DNA from: Flavipsychrobacter sp.
GTDB taxonomy: Bacteria > Bacteroidota > Bacteroidia > Chitinophagales > Chitinophagaceae
Direction of reading: 5' to 3'
NCBI GenBank assembly: GCA_017849575.1
Contig: JAFIGV010000015.1
Coordinates: forward strand, 248,001 to 312,000
Length of the DNA stretch: 64,000 bases
Shown: one piece after another, positions 17,464 to 25,476 of the stretch
Numbering within the stretch: position 1 is the stretch's first letter
How the letters are laid out: every line of letters starts with the position of its first letter
The notes under the pieces: generated by a model
The model's input: only the letters and a program-made list of their open reading frames with translations
What the model was told of the DNA's origin: nothing
The model's database searches: none
Translations under genes and position numbers: made by a program

Positions 17464-17956
17464 TCTCTATCATGCTGATTATCTGTTTCAGCGTCTTTGC
17501 ATAATTGGGATCGGTGGCATAACCGGCAGCGGCTATTGCCTCGGCAAATTTGTACGGGTCATGTTTTACGGCAAGAGCCTGGCCGTACCGCTTATTCTTA
17601 AAAAAGAAATTCGCGTGGTCGGTAAAACATTCCTCCGGTGTATGGTACTTACGGAAATAATCTTTAACCACGTACTTAAACCATTTCTGCCCGTTACGAA
17701 TGACCGGCGTTACCGAAATAATGACCGGAAATTTTAAGTCCTGCCTGCGGCTGTATTCCGTCGTCGTGAGCAACTGCTCGTTACCGTTGATACCGTCGGT
17801 ATCTTTCACGCCAAAGAACATATTGCCCGGAGCCGCTTTGCCCCATCCGCTTTCTAATGCTGCCTGTGCTAAAATAGCTTTGGCACTAATCCCTGTTTTA
17901 CGTTCTGTCTCCTTTGCATACGGTAGGTATGCCTTCACAAATTCACTCGGCTTCAT
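17450..17956 (-). CDS. Endolysin, glucosaminidase family (FlgJ-like)
   Basis: 168-aa peptidoglycan hydrolase of the glucosaminidase (GH73) family. The motif AILAQAALESGWGKAAPG carries the catalytic Glu near residue 36. The N-termFKDTDGI-type continuation (FFGVKDTDGING) and C-terminal AYATDPNYA-like box (GYATDPNYAKTL) follow. There is no signal peptide, so it needs the holin to reach the wall. It is the last late gene, within the lysis module, and ends in the operon terminator. Confidence 0.92.
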   Translation of the reverse strand: MKPSEFVKAYLPYAKETERKTGISAKAILAQAALESGWGKAAPGNMFFGVKDTDGINGNEQLLTTTEYSRRQDLKFPVIISVTPVIRNGQKWFKYVVKDYFRKYHTPEECFTDHANFFFKNKRYGQALAVKHDPYKFAEAIAAAGYATDPNYAKTLKQIISMIEKAGQ

Positions 17957-17989
17957 TGTATTGATTTGATTTGAAAAAACTGTTTTGTA

Positions 17990-18655
17990 TTACCCTGCGG
18001 AAGATGAAGCGGGTAACATGAGCAGGTCGGGCTTGAACACGTCCTTAACGTCCGTGCTTGGCTCAAATGTGGAGAACCTGTTGTCCTGCGGTATCCTGAT
18101 AATCACCCCGGCGGATATATCGCTTATGGCTTTGCCCATTAGCTTTACACCCATAGGCAGCAGCGTTTCCCGCCAAAGCTCTGCGGCAGCTTTTTTTGGC
18201 TCTTTGATATGCAACGCCGGGTCAATAAAGCACCAGTCCTGGTACGCAATGTCGCCCCTGTCAATTCCGGCGTTCAGCCAGAACACCGTACCGCCCGTAA
18301 CAGGATCATTCATACGGATAGCCCACTCAATGGCGGAGCGTCCCCGGTGGCGCGGCAATAAGGACGGGTGATAACCTATCCAGCCTAAGCGCGGTATGTA
18401 GCGCGTCCGCTTGCCTATGTAATCAAAGGAGTGCGCGGTAATGCCCAAGTCCACGCCCGCGATCATGGTGTCCGCGCTCAACGTACCCGCAGGGATAATA
18501 GGTATATCATGCAGGCGGGCTAATACCCCTATGTACCTATCCTCCAACGGGCAGCATACGCCCGTTACCTCGCAGCCTTTTTGCAGGCACAGGCGTAATA
18601 TTTCCTCCCCGAACTTCTTTTGTCCCGATATAAAAACCCTCAATCGTCTATTCAC
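17990..18655 (-). CDS. Formyltransferase-family protein (phage type)
   Basis: 221-aa protein of the methionyl-tRNA/GAR formyltransferase fold. The start is taken as GTG at 18655, overlapping the stop of the acetyltransferase frame upstream. The family box appears as GYHPSLLPRHRG and the Asp loop as GIDRGDI. The catalytic Asn two residues before His (NxH) is replaced by Gly (GYH), so the chemistry may differ from formyl transfer. It lacks the C-terminal tRNA-binding domain. I recall this protein with the same substitution beside ABC-GNAT proteins in other phages. A part in nucleotide or DNA modification is a guess. Confidence 0.8.
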   Translation of the reverse strand: MNRRLRVFISGQKKFGEEILRLCLQKGCEVTGVCCPLEDRYIGVLARLHDIPIIPAGTLSADTMIAGVDLGITAHSFDYIGKRTRYIPRLGWIGYHPSLLPRHRGRSAIEWAIRMNDPVTGGTVFWLNAGIDRGDIAYQDWCFIDPALHIKEPKKAAAELWRETLLPMGVKLMGKAISDISAGVIIRIPQDNRFSTFEPSTDVKDVFKPDLLMLPASSSAG

Positions 18656-19181
18656 TCTCTCCGATATATTTGAATGCCTGCACCGCGCGGAAATGCCCGC
18701 CGTAGCCTGCCGATGAATTTTTGAAATTTTTTGATTTGTGTGTGCGCCTGATACTTTCCATGCTGCGCTTTTTATTTGCGCCGTACAGCATTGCCCCGGT
18801 CTGTATCCAGCCTTTTGCCTTGCGTAAGTAGGCACATAGCTGCGGGTGGGAAGTATGAAAGAATACAGGGTATTTGTTACCCTTCCTGCCGTTGCCTTCG
18901 AGATGATACTGGCAAACGAATTTTAAGAACTGCGTACCTACGCCCGTTCCCTGCCACTCCGGCATTACGACTAAGCGTGTTGCGCGGTATGCCTTAGCCG
19001 TAAAGAAAGGCGTAACCGCCAGATGCGCTACCAGTTCCCCGTTGACCGTTGCGACAAAGTATTCTGCACAAGGCGGGAACGGCAGGTCTAAATAGTAATG
19101 CGCTTTAAAAAACTTCCAGTAACTGCTGTTGACCTTCCATACGTCGAGGGAAATAGGAGCCCTTGACTGGAGTTTTTTTTT
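18648..19181 (-). CDS. GNAT acetyltransferase half of a frame-split ABC-GNAT protein
   Basis: This frame continues the ATPase gene after a -1 shift at an A9 run (19173-19181). It encodes ~177 residues. The acyl-CoA loop region reads RLVVMPEWQGTGVGTQFL, with GTGVG typical of GNAT. The end (YGGHFRAVQAFKYIG) matches what I recall of the COG2401 group, in which an ABC-type ATPase is fused to an acetyltransferase. There is no independent start close to the frame's beginning; an internal ATG at 18965 would remove part of the domain. Expression therefore requires frameshifting or slippage, or the gene is damaged. The predicted fusion is 376 aa. Confidence 0.7.
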   Translation of the reverse strand, partial: KKKLQSRAPISLDVWKVNSSYWKFFKAHYYLDLPFPPCAEYFVATVNGELVAHLAVTPFFTAKAYRATRLVVMPEWQGTGVGTQFLKFVCQYHLEGNGRKGNKYPVFFHTSHPQLCAYLRKAKGWIQTGAMLYGANKKRSMESIRRTHKSKNFKNSSAGYGGHFRAVQAFKYIGESE

Positions 19182-19777
19182 ACGTCCGCCGTTCGGGTGT
19201 CATATACCCAATCTGGCTGCAGCCATTCGATAATATCATAGTGGCAGGATAAAAGAATGATTTGCTTACCCGTGTTCCTGCGCCACGCTTTTGCAAATGC
19301 CGCCGCACCTACCTGCGCAATCTGCCGGTCAATAACGGAGGTAAACTCATCCACGACCACTTTGTCCGGGGCTTCTACGGTGAGCCTTGCCAGTCCCGCC
19401 CGGAACTGCTCCCGGTTGGACAATACTTTAAACGGTCTTAGCCATGCGGGAACGTCCCCCAATCCTACGGAGGCTAACGCCCCGGTAACTGTTTTAAAAT
19501 CCCCCTCCGGCGCAATGCAGTCCACTATGGGTTTCTCATTGTCCCAACCGCTATACAGGTCATATACGCGGTCAGCTCCCCATACCTGTTTGCCTAAACT
19601 GGATTTACCGCTACCGGATGCGCCGACGATCAAACCTATCTGCCAGTCGTTGCCCTCAACAGGCAGGTCGGCAATATGGCTCCACGTATGCCCGCTTTCC
19701 GGGTTGAACAGGGACTTTACTTTTTCCGCCCTGAACGATTTGTAATTTTCGCAACTGTGCTGTACTTCTATCCTCAT
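19088..19777 (-). CDS. ABC-type ATPase half of a frame-split ABC-GNAT protein
   Basis: 229 residues as read. The ABC ATPase motifs are Walker A GASGSGKSSLG near residue 52, a signature-like LSNREQFRAGLARL near 118, Walker B KVVVDEFTSVID and switch His in LSCHYD. No transmembrane partner exists, so it is not a transporter. The last ~35 residues after VKK are out of frame and not family-like. The true continuation is the acetyltransferase frame at 18648-19181. Its ATG overlaps the stop of the 52-aa gene upstream (ATGA), so it is translationally coupled within the lysis region. Confidence 0.8.
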   Translation of the reverse strand: MRIEVQHSCENYKSFRAEKVKSLFNPESGHTWSHIADLPVEGNDWQIGLIVGASGSGKSSLGKQVWGADRVYDLYSGWDNEKPIVDCIAPEGDFKTVTGALASVGLGDVPAWLRPFKVLSNREQFRAGLARLTVEAPDKVVVDEFTSVIDRQIAQVGAAAFAKAWRRNTGKQIILLSCHYDIIEWLQPDWVYDTRTADVKKNSSQGLLFPSTYGRSTAVTGSFLKRITI

Positions 19778-19932
19778 ACCGATACCACCTTTAAATCTGT
19801 AAAACCTAATTCCTTCAACTTCTCAAATACCTGTTGCTGCTCCTGCTCCGTTGCTACCCTGACAATGACCGCGTGTTGCTCTTTGTAACTAAACCCTTTG
19901 GGCTTTTCTTTCCTTTCCTTTTCATTCTCCAT
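19773..19932 (-). CDS. Small protein coupled to the ABC ATPase
   Basis: A 52-aa gene (stop at 19774-19776). It has a basic N-terminus (MENEKERKEKPKGF) and a Gln/Glu-rich helix (ATEQEQQQVFEKLKELGF). The end resembles a small beta-alpha-beta fold, but no family is recognised. Its stop overlaps the start of the ATPase gene by 4 bp and its start lies 11 bp after the spanin gene, so it sits tightly in the operon. That packing is the main evidence that it is real. Confidence 0.65.
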
Positions 19933-19943
19933 ATATCACCTGT

Positions 19944-20426
19944 CTATAAAACAAACTTTACTACCACATACACCGCTATAACAGCGATACTTATCAAAGC
20001 AACGACGCGCCACAAATTGCGCTCCCAAAGCAACCGCTCCGCGCGGTCATGCTCTTTATCATATGATTGCTGTAACACCGTTATACGGGCGGTATTTTCA
20101 ACCGTTGTTACGCTGGAGGTATAGAAGGTATCTACACGCTCCGTTTGCGGCGGGCAAGGCATGGAAATGACGTTGTTACCCTTCCCGTTTTTTACCACGC
20201 TGTCGCAGTCTATGGTAACGGTATCGGTTCGGTAAACCGTTGCGCCCTGCTTATACTCCGTTTGGGTAATGGTCGTTTCCTTTGGTGGATACCAGTTACC
20301 GCAGTTCTTTGCTACAATTTGCGGGTAATGCGCCTGCGCCTTAATGACCTGCCGCTCCGCTTTTCTTTGTGTGTAACAGCCTGAAAGCACCAAAAGGGCG
20401 CACAGGCAAAGCATACTATTCCTCAT
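19944..20426 (-). CDS. Unimolecular spanin (u-spanin) candidate
   Basis: 160-aa protein with an N-terminal lipoprotein signal whose lipobox reads VLSGC (Cys near residue 17). It has a central periplasmic region with beta-prone and helical parts, and a single hydrophobic C-terminal segment (~141-160). Outer-membrane lipidation plus a C-terminal inner-membrane helix is the topology of one-gene spanins such as T1 gp11, which fuse the two membranes at lysis. It overlaps the holin gene by 11 bp, which fits. No sequence family is recognised; the call rests on topology and position. Confidence 0.75.
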   Translation of the reverse strand: MRNSMLCLCALLVLSGCYTQRKAERQVIKAQAHYPQIVAKNCGNWYPPKETTITQTEYKQGATVYRTDTVTIDCDSVVKNGKGNNVISMPCPPQTERVDTFYTSSVTTVENTARITVLQQSYDKEHDRAERLLWERNLWRVVALISIAVIAVYVVVKFVL

Positions 20427-20892
20427 CAGTCTTTCCTCCCTTTATTGCCTCCGTAATTTTCTCTATGAGCGGTTTGATAAAATCCAGCTTCGGGTTAATG
20501 GCGACAATGTTTTCATACACGCTTTTTGCTTCTATCAGTATCAGCAGCGAATATGCCCACCTGTCAATAAAAGATACCGGCGAGATACTTTCCCCGTTCA
20601 CGGTAAAATGCACCAGCACGTGCGTAATAATCAGGAAAGCCCCGTACTGGATAAACTTGATAACGGTCATACGCAGCCCCCGGCTGGTAATGTTCTTATG
20701 ACCGCCCTGTACCCATACTTTGGTAATGCCGGTAATCAGGTCGAGCATGACCGCAATCAGCAGCCACACGAGATACTCGGTATCGTTAAAAATATACTTC
20801 TGGAAAAAAGCACCGAAGGCGCTCACCATTAAAAGCACCGGGCTGGCGTGGGTTAAAATTTTGTCTGCTATCATCACTAATTCAATCTGCAC
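20416..20892 (-). CDS. Phage holin (phage_holin_4 / toxin-secretion type)
   Basis: 158-aa membrane protein with three or four hydrophobic segments (~12-32, ~40-60 and ~75-98) and a charged C-terminus. The stretch LDLITGITKVWVQG, with a later SRGLRMTVIKFIQYG, is typical of the PF05105 holin family found in Bacteroidota and Firmicutes prophages. It would permeabilise the inner membrane and release the endolysin. The frame opens with GTG at 20892; an ATG at 20874 is the alternative start. The spanin gene follows with an 11-bp overlap. Confidence 0.88.
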   Translation of the reverse strand: MQIELVMIADKILTHASPVLLMVSAFGAFFQKYIFNDTEYLVWLLIAVMLDLITGITKVWVQGGHKNITSRGLRMTVIKFIQYGAFLIITHVLVHFTVNGESISPVSFIDRWAYSLLILIEAKSVYENIVAINPKLDFIKPLIEKITEAIKGGKTDEE

Positions 20893-21072
20893 TTGTACCG
20901 GGAATACGGGAGGCGGCTTCCGCTATCACCTGTTCATTTTCTCTTTGTCGCCTCCCGAATTACTTACCTCACTATTCCTTTTTCACTTCCCGATATGTAC
21001 CGCTTACGGGCGGTCATCATTGTATGTTAAAGGTGGTCATTTCGCGGAGCAGGGAATAGTCCATGTTTTGTA
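20893..21072 (-). promoter_or_regulatory. 180-bp gap before the holin with long-loop hairpin
   Basis: CGGGAGGCG (20907-20915) pairs with CGCCTCCCG (20949-20957) over a 33-base loop. It lies between the tail-fibre genes and the lysis module and could be a partial terminator or a structure that delays lysis gene expression. A 15-codon minus-strand frame starting near 21064 is too short to call. Confidence 0.4.
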
Positions 21073-21582
21073 CTATTCATACTGTCTTATTTCCATGACC
21101 ACATCATTATCGTCCTCGGCGCAGTAGAGTATCATTGTTTGAGGGTCTGCCATTGTAGCCGAAGTTGCAAGCGGCGTTCCGTTCCGGCTGAAGCCGTTAC
21201 AAAATATAACCGTCCTGCCGGGTATCCCGCTTTCAACATGCCCTAAATAAGTACCATAAAACTGGTACTCAAACGATAGAGAAATGCCTATTTCATTCTC
21301 AAACTCATCTACGATCATAGGCGGCTCTCCCGCGTGTTGCTGTAAGCGCACCGTATATGTTTTATACGGTCTTCCGGTAGGTTCTCCGGGTGTGCCGCCG
21401 CCGTCATTGCAGCATTTTAAACGATACACCAGCTCTCCGTTAGCATCGGATACTTTTATGTCAAATTCCTGCCCGCCCTCCGGCTTGATAAAATAAATAG
21501 AGTCCGGCTCTATCCTTTCCGGGTCAAACTCCGGGTCTTCCGTCACCTTAAATAATCTCAGCCACTTTTCCTGTCCTGCCAT
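21073..21582 (-). CDS. Tail-tip/fibre-associated protein, unknown
   Basis: A 169-aa protein with no recognised domain. Its first ~45 residues (MAGQEKWLRLFKV, then IYFIKPEGGQEF) resemble the start of the neighbouring fibre protein at 21599 (MAGNAQLKVFKV, then IYYVRSGGMF). The two genes therefore share a paralogous N-terminal module. The rest is beta-rich and polar, as expected of a phage appendage or fibre cap. It is the last tail gene before the lysis module. Confidence 0.7.
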   Translation of the reverse strand: MAGQEKWLRLFKVTEDPEFDPERIEPDSIYFIKPEGGQEFDIKVSDANGELVYRLKCCNDGGGTPGEPTGRPYKTYTVRLQQHAGEPPMIVDEFENEIGISLSFEYQFYGTYLGHVESGIPGRTVIFCNGFSRNGTPLATSATMADPQTMILYCAEDDNDVVMEIRQYE

Positions 21583-21598
21583 CTTGATTTTCTCTTTA

Positions 21599-22774
21599 CT
21601 ACCATTCTACAATTTCCCAACGCATCACCGGCGACCCCGCAAAGGCAAGCGTATCTTCTCCGCCTTCGGCGTAGGCGATATCGTTTAGCACGTTTATGTT
21701 TCCGTGCGTATGTGCGCCTGAGCCGTTAATCATTGCCACTACCTGACCGCGCGAGGTCGGCTGGTTGTTGCTCACCGCGTCGGGTATGATCGGCGAGGAC
21801 GTAAATTGCTTTACGCCGTTGACGGTTTGGTCGCCCGTAGTTTTTACCGCCACGGCGTCGATCTGCTGCCTTACTTTAAGCGGTGTCATGATGGTGGTAT
21901 TGTCGCCACCGGCATTCGCTTCCTCTGTTGTCGCGATACGCGAATAACCGGATACCGTTTCCGTCGCCCGCATCAAGTTACCCTGTATAACATAAAAGGC
22001 ATTCCCTGCCGCAGCCTGCAATCCTCCGGCAGAATCCGTTTTACATACGATTTCGTCATAAACGTCCACATCTACCCCCTGACCGCCGCCTATTTTACCT
22101 GCGGCTATTACTTCCCAACGGTCACCGGCTTTTGCGGCGGGATATACCGGATTAGCGGAACAGTTGATTTCACCACGCTGCCTTCCGGCAATATTGTTCA
22201 GGGCGTCAAACTGTCCTTTTGTCAACGGCTCATTAGCTGCCGCAGCATCGGGCAGGTTCTGCAGGCGGTTGCCTGCCATATTGATATTGCCCGATAGGAC
22301 ATTCCCCGCAGCCCTTGCCTGCTCCAGCGTTGTGTTGTGAGGATTATTCGTATTACTTGTATGCCCGGAAACGGCGGCATTGGTATTGTTGATCGCCGTT
22401 TGCGTTGCCGTAGAGATAGGCTTGTTTACGTCGGAGGTATTGTCCACGTTGCCTAAGCCTATGTCGCCTTTTGATAATCCTAAATCCGCCTTGAACTGTG
22501 CCGGTGTGCGGTTGACCCAGGCTCCCGACTTGCGCTGGATAATATCATTGTTTGCCGCAGCGATACCGGCAATCGTCGTCAGCTCCGCACTGGCATTCTG
22601 CTTACCGGCAATTTGCGCTGCGGTTACGGAGTCCTCCTGCACTACCTCGCCCGCATTACCCGTAATAACGGTGCGGAACATGCCGCCGGATCGTACATAA
22701 TAAATTGCATTGGCTACCAGCGTACCGGGCAATGCGCTCACTTTAAAAACTTTCAACTGTGCATTTCCTGCCAT
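21599..22774 (-). CDS. Tail fibre protein with phage-tail repeat
   Basis: 391-aa receptor-binding candidate. Residues ~90-140 carry the common fibre motif KGDIGLGNVDNTSDVNKPIS. Later stretches are Gly/Asn-rich with repeated QTVNGVKQF and QPTSRGQV segments typical of trimeric tail fibres. The N-terminal ~45 residues resemble those of the next gene. It is probably a distal appendage on the baseplate, downstream of the collar-fibre gene. No chaperone domain is visible. Confidence 0.85.
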   Translation of the reverse strand: MAGNAQLKVFKVSALPGTLVANAIYYVRSGGMFRTVITGNAGEVVQEDSVTAAQIAGKQNASAELTTIAGIAAANNDIIQRKSGAWVNRTPAQFKADLGLSKGDIGLGNVDNTSDVNKPISTATQTAINNTNAAVSGHTSNTNNPHNTTLEQARAAGNVLSGNINMAGNRLQNLPDAAAANEPLTKGQFDALNNIAGRQRGEINCSANPVYPAAKAGDRWEVIAAGKIGGGQGVDVDVYDEIVCKTDSAGGLQAAAGNAFYVIQGNLMRATETVSGYSRIATTEEANAGGDNTTIMTPLKVRQQIDAVAVKTTGDQTVNGVKQFTSSPIIPDAVSNNQPTSRGQVVAMINGSGAHTHGNINVLNDIAYAEGGEDTLAFAGSPVMRWEIVEW

Positions 22775-22802
22775 CGTCTATTCTATTTTGTGTTTGTAAA
22801 TA

Positions 22803-23276
22803 CTACCAATCTATTTGCTGCCATAAGGTGGCAGCCGTTTCATTTCCTTTGTTGAGCCATATATAGTGCGTACCGTTAAACAATATGCTCAGAATACTAA
22901 CCGCGCCCGGCTGCTGGTTGATTTGCGGCTCCTGTCCTCCTTCAAAAATGCTGTCGGGAGGATAGGCAAGGTTATAACCGCCGTTGCTGTCCTGCTGCGC
23001 AACGAGCCAGTACAAACCACCCTGCACCGCGTTCTCAATAGACAGGGTTACGTCATTACCCAACAGCATAAAAGCCCTGCTTCCTAATTCTACGTCCCAA
23101 TCCGCAACCGCCTCTGTTGTGGTAATATCCTGAAAGCCGCCGGTTGCCGTTTCCTCTGAAAAGTCCAGCATTTGTTCCAGCACGCCGCGCAGTAGCGCAG
23201 GCGTAACTGCCCTTACGTTATTGTCGGGTATATTCAGCGATATAAGATTTCTGATTGTCTGCTTTACCGGGTTCAT
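22803..23276 (-). CDS. Hypothetical tail-fibre region protein
   Basis: 157-aa protein. The N-terminus (MNPVKQTIRNLISLNIPDNN) and the following helix (LRGVLEQMLDFSEE) look like an attachment segment, followed by a beta-rich polar domain. Similar short proteins sit between fibre genes in Bacteroidota prophages, but I cannot name a family. It lies 3 bp from the collar-fibre gene and is surely co-translated with the fibre genes. Confidence 0.65.
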   Translation of the reverse strand: MNPVKQTIRNLISLNIPDNNVRAVTPALLRGVLEQMLDFSEETATGGFQDITTTEAVADWDVELGSRAFMLLGNDVTLSIENAVQGGLYWLVAQQDSNGGYNLAYPPDSIFEGGQEPQINQQPGAVSILSILFNGTHYIWLNKGNETAATLWQQIDW

Positions 23277-23279
23277 TTG

Positions 23280-24347
23280 CTATGCTTTTATTTGCGCTAC
23301 CAAGCCCACGTTCTTCGGGCGCGTTTCTGCTCCGCCATAGGGCTGTATGACCGCGCTGCTATAAATATCTGGTTCGCCCGGTGTAATGTCACCGCCCATG
23401 CTGACCGTATTATGACCATTGGAATAGCGCAGCAAACGGTCATACTGCCCGTTAATATGGTTGTGCGCTATTACCTCGTCCTTTTCATAACCACCAGGTA
23501 CTGTTGATACCCTGCCGAGGTCTATGCCCCTGCCGTTATCCAATGCGCGGATAAACATGGCACGTAAATCGGGAACCCGGAACGTGGTGCTGAAATTGCC
23601 GTGGCTGAAGCAACCCCTGAAGGCATTGGACTGCCCGCTTATACCTGAAAGCCATTGCATGTCGGTCGGAAGACCGCCGGGGATGCTCTGGGCAAATTCC
23701 CATAAACGGGGATAATCTGCGCGGTTCAAAATTTGCCCGTTTGCCTCGACCGCATTAGGCAGGATTTTGTACGAGTAAACGGCTTCGCCTACCTCATCAA
23801 AATTTCCTTTTACAGCTATCACATACCAGTAACTCCCGGTCAGCGAAATAACGCCGCCTACGGGTGGTGGCGGGTCGCCTTTTACCAGATAAATACTATC
23901 TCCCTGACCGAGAAACATGGTCGTCCTGCCTACGCCGCCGTACTGGATAATATCAGTATAGGTAATACCGAAAGGAAAACCGATGGTGTAAGAATTGGTC
24001 TTTATTGTTACCTGCGATTTATTGACATTAATTGCCGTTATCGGTATAATGGTTCCTTTGGGTACGGTATTGCCTAAAGGCAGCGTTATCGTGAGCGTTT
24101 TGTTGTCCGCATTGGCGATAATAGCGTTACCGACGTGGGCTGCGGTGAGCGTAGTATTTACGTCAATCCACGCCGTATCCACAAGGCGGTTAGCCAAGCC
24201 CACTTGTCCCTTCAGCCATGTCGTGCGGTTAGCTAACTGCTGCCCCTGCGTATTGGAAATACCACCTGCGCCGCCAATAACGAGGTCGGTCTGCTCTAAC
24301 TGGTATATCCCTGCTTCCCATGTTGCCGTTTCCGTAAGATTTGCCAT
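23280..24347 (-). CDS. Tail-collar fibre protein
   Basis: 355-aa fibre. The central and C-terminal part has tail-collar hallmarks (VEANGQILNRADYPRLWEFA, then FRVPDLRAMFIRALD). A His-Asn-His box (EVIAHNHINGQY) and a C-terminal NVGLVAQIKA follow, as in P2/Mu-like collar or fibre ends. It would bind host receptors or link fibres to the baseplate. It comes after GpI and the 147-aa protein in the order expected of the P2 tail cluster. I looked for a reverse transcriptase and template repeat that would make this a diversity-generating target and found none. Confidence 0.88.
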   Translation of the reverse strand: MANLTETATWEAGIYQLEQTDLVIGGAGGISNTQGQQLANRTTWLKGQVGLANRLVDTAWIDVNTTLTAAHVGNAIIANADNKTLTITLPLGNTVPKGTIIPITAINVNKSQVTIKTNSYTIGFPFGITYTDIIQYGGVGRTTMFLGQGDSIYLVKGDPPPPVGGVISLTGSYWYVIAVKGNFDEVGEAVYSYKILPNAVEANGQILNRADYPRLWEFAQSIPGGLPTDMQWLSGISGQSNAFRGCFSHGNFSTTFRVPDLRAMFIRALDNGRGIDLGRVSTVPGGYEKDEVIAHNHINGQYDRLLRYSNGHNTVSMGGDITPGEPDIYSSAVIQPYGGAETRPKNVGLVAQIKA

Positions 24348-24376
24348 TCCTTATTCTTGCCCTCCTATAAATCCTA

Positions 24377-24820
24377 TTAATTGATTGTGATTTTCCATGT
24401 ACCCACCAGTTTGATGGAAGAAGATTTGATAATGGCAGAGCGTATCTTCCTTGCGAATAATATGCCGCTATCATTCATCAAACCGAACTCCGTAATGCTC
24501 AAACCGTTTGCCTCCGTTGTTTCTATCGTCCAGCTAAACAACACCTCGTTGGCATTGGGAAACGAATAGCCGTCTATGTTCTTAATGAACGGTGTAGTAA
24601 GCGCGGTATCCGCTACGTCCGGCGGCGTTGTTCCTATGCCTACGGCTATCTTGTTTATTTTCTTTCCGGTTGCCGCGCCCGCGAGTAGCTGCGCGGTATT
24701 GGCTTTGCCAAGTGTAACCACAAGGTTATTGTCCTCGTAATGCTCCAGTATGTTCCCGCTTTTGGCTTCAATGATTTGAACGCTAAATAATCCCTTCGCC
24801 TCTATTCCTTCTCTCATCAT
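24377..24820 (-). CDS. Fibre-proximal tail protein
   Basis: A 147-aa protein with a beta-sandwich look: an N-terminal strand (LFSVQIIEAKSGNILEHYED), a central IGTTPPD loop, and a C-terminal KIRSAIIKSS strand. This matches the shape of tail-fibre N-terminal adaptors that follow GpI. It overlaps GpI by 4 bp. I infer a connector between baseplate and fibre; no named family is claimed. Confidence 0.65.
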   Translation of the reverse strand: MMREGIEAKGLFSVQIIEAKSGNILEHYEDNNLVVTLGKANTAQLLAGAATGKKINKIAVGIGTTPPDVADTALTTPFIKNIDGYSFPNANEVLFSWTIETTEANGLSITEFGLMNDSGILFARKIRSAIIKSSSIKLVGTWKITIN

Positions 24821-25476
24821 ATAATTGTCACCGTCAAAATATCCGTGTCCGTGCTGCAGTTCCTGTCCCCGTTGTAAGTATATGCCCCGTTATACCGGAA
24901 GTCCCCGCCGACGTACATATCGTCGCTGTCATCCACGCCGGGGTTTTCGTAGCTTTCATCTGTAAGGGTAATACCGTCCGGGTCAAAAGTTATTTTATAG
25001 GAAATGTCCACTAAATGGCTGCGGACGTTTTTATATTCCTCTATCATGCGCACCAGTTCCTCTACTGCCGCAGCAGATATAGGATTGTTGCCCGCATCCA
25101 GTTCGATCCTAAAGGTAGCCCAGCCGCCCGCGCCGTTTTGTACGTGTTCTGTCAGTACCGCATCGGGATAACCGATTGTTTTCAATGCTTCCTTTACCGC
25201 CCATACCGTGCCTTTGAAGCGGTGCAATTCAATAGCCCTTTTGATAACCTCGCGCTTTTGCACGGTGGTGGTGGCAAGGCGCATACCCTTATAGCCCAAT
25301 ACATCGAATTGCTCCGCGAGGAACGGGAGCGCGTTCTCCGATACCGTATCAATCAGGTACACCAGCAGCGCGTCCAACTGTACCGCGTCCAGCCTGTTCT
25401 TTGCCATCAGGTCGAAGGCGGCAAAATGCGGAATACCCGCAATGCTGTTAGCCAGTATCACGTCTTTGTTACTCAT
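24817..25476 (-). CDS. Baseplate protein GpI (P2 family)
   Basis: 219-aa homologue of P2 gpI. A typical N-terminal layout (LDAVQLDALLVYLIDTV) is followed by QKREVIKRAIELHRFKGTVW, the family core in which the KG-x-W motif is conserved. A polar C-terminus forms the fibre-binding end. It overlaps baseplate J by 8 bp upstream and the adaptor by 4 bp downstream, the conserved J-I-H order of contractile tails. Confidence 0.92.
   Translation of the reverse strand: MSNKDVILANSIAGIPHFAAFDLMAKNRLDAVQLDALLVYLIDTVSENALPFLAEQFDVLGYKGMRLATTTVQKREVIKRAIELHRFKGTVWAVKEALKTIGYPDAVLTEHVQNGAGGWATFRIELDAGNNPISAAAVEELVRMIEEYKNVRSHLVDISYKITFDPDGITLTDESYENPGVDDSDDMYVGGDFRYNGAYTYNGDRNCSTDTDILTVTII

Noticed and set aside
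19088-19777. ABC transporter ATPase
   Set aside because: No permease or binding protein nearby; the downstream frame is a GNAT domain, as in soluble ABC-acetyltransferase fusions.
21599-24347. Diversity-generating retroelement target in the tail fibres
   Set aside because: No reverse transcriptase gene and no template/variable repeat pair were found in the window.
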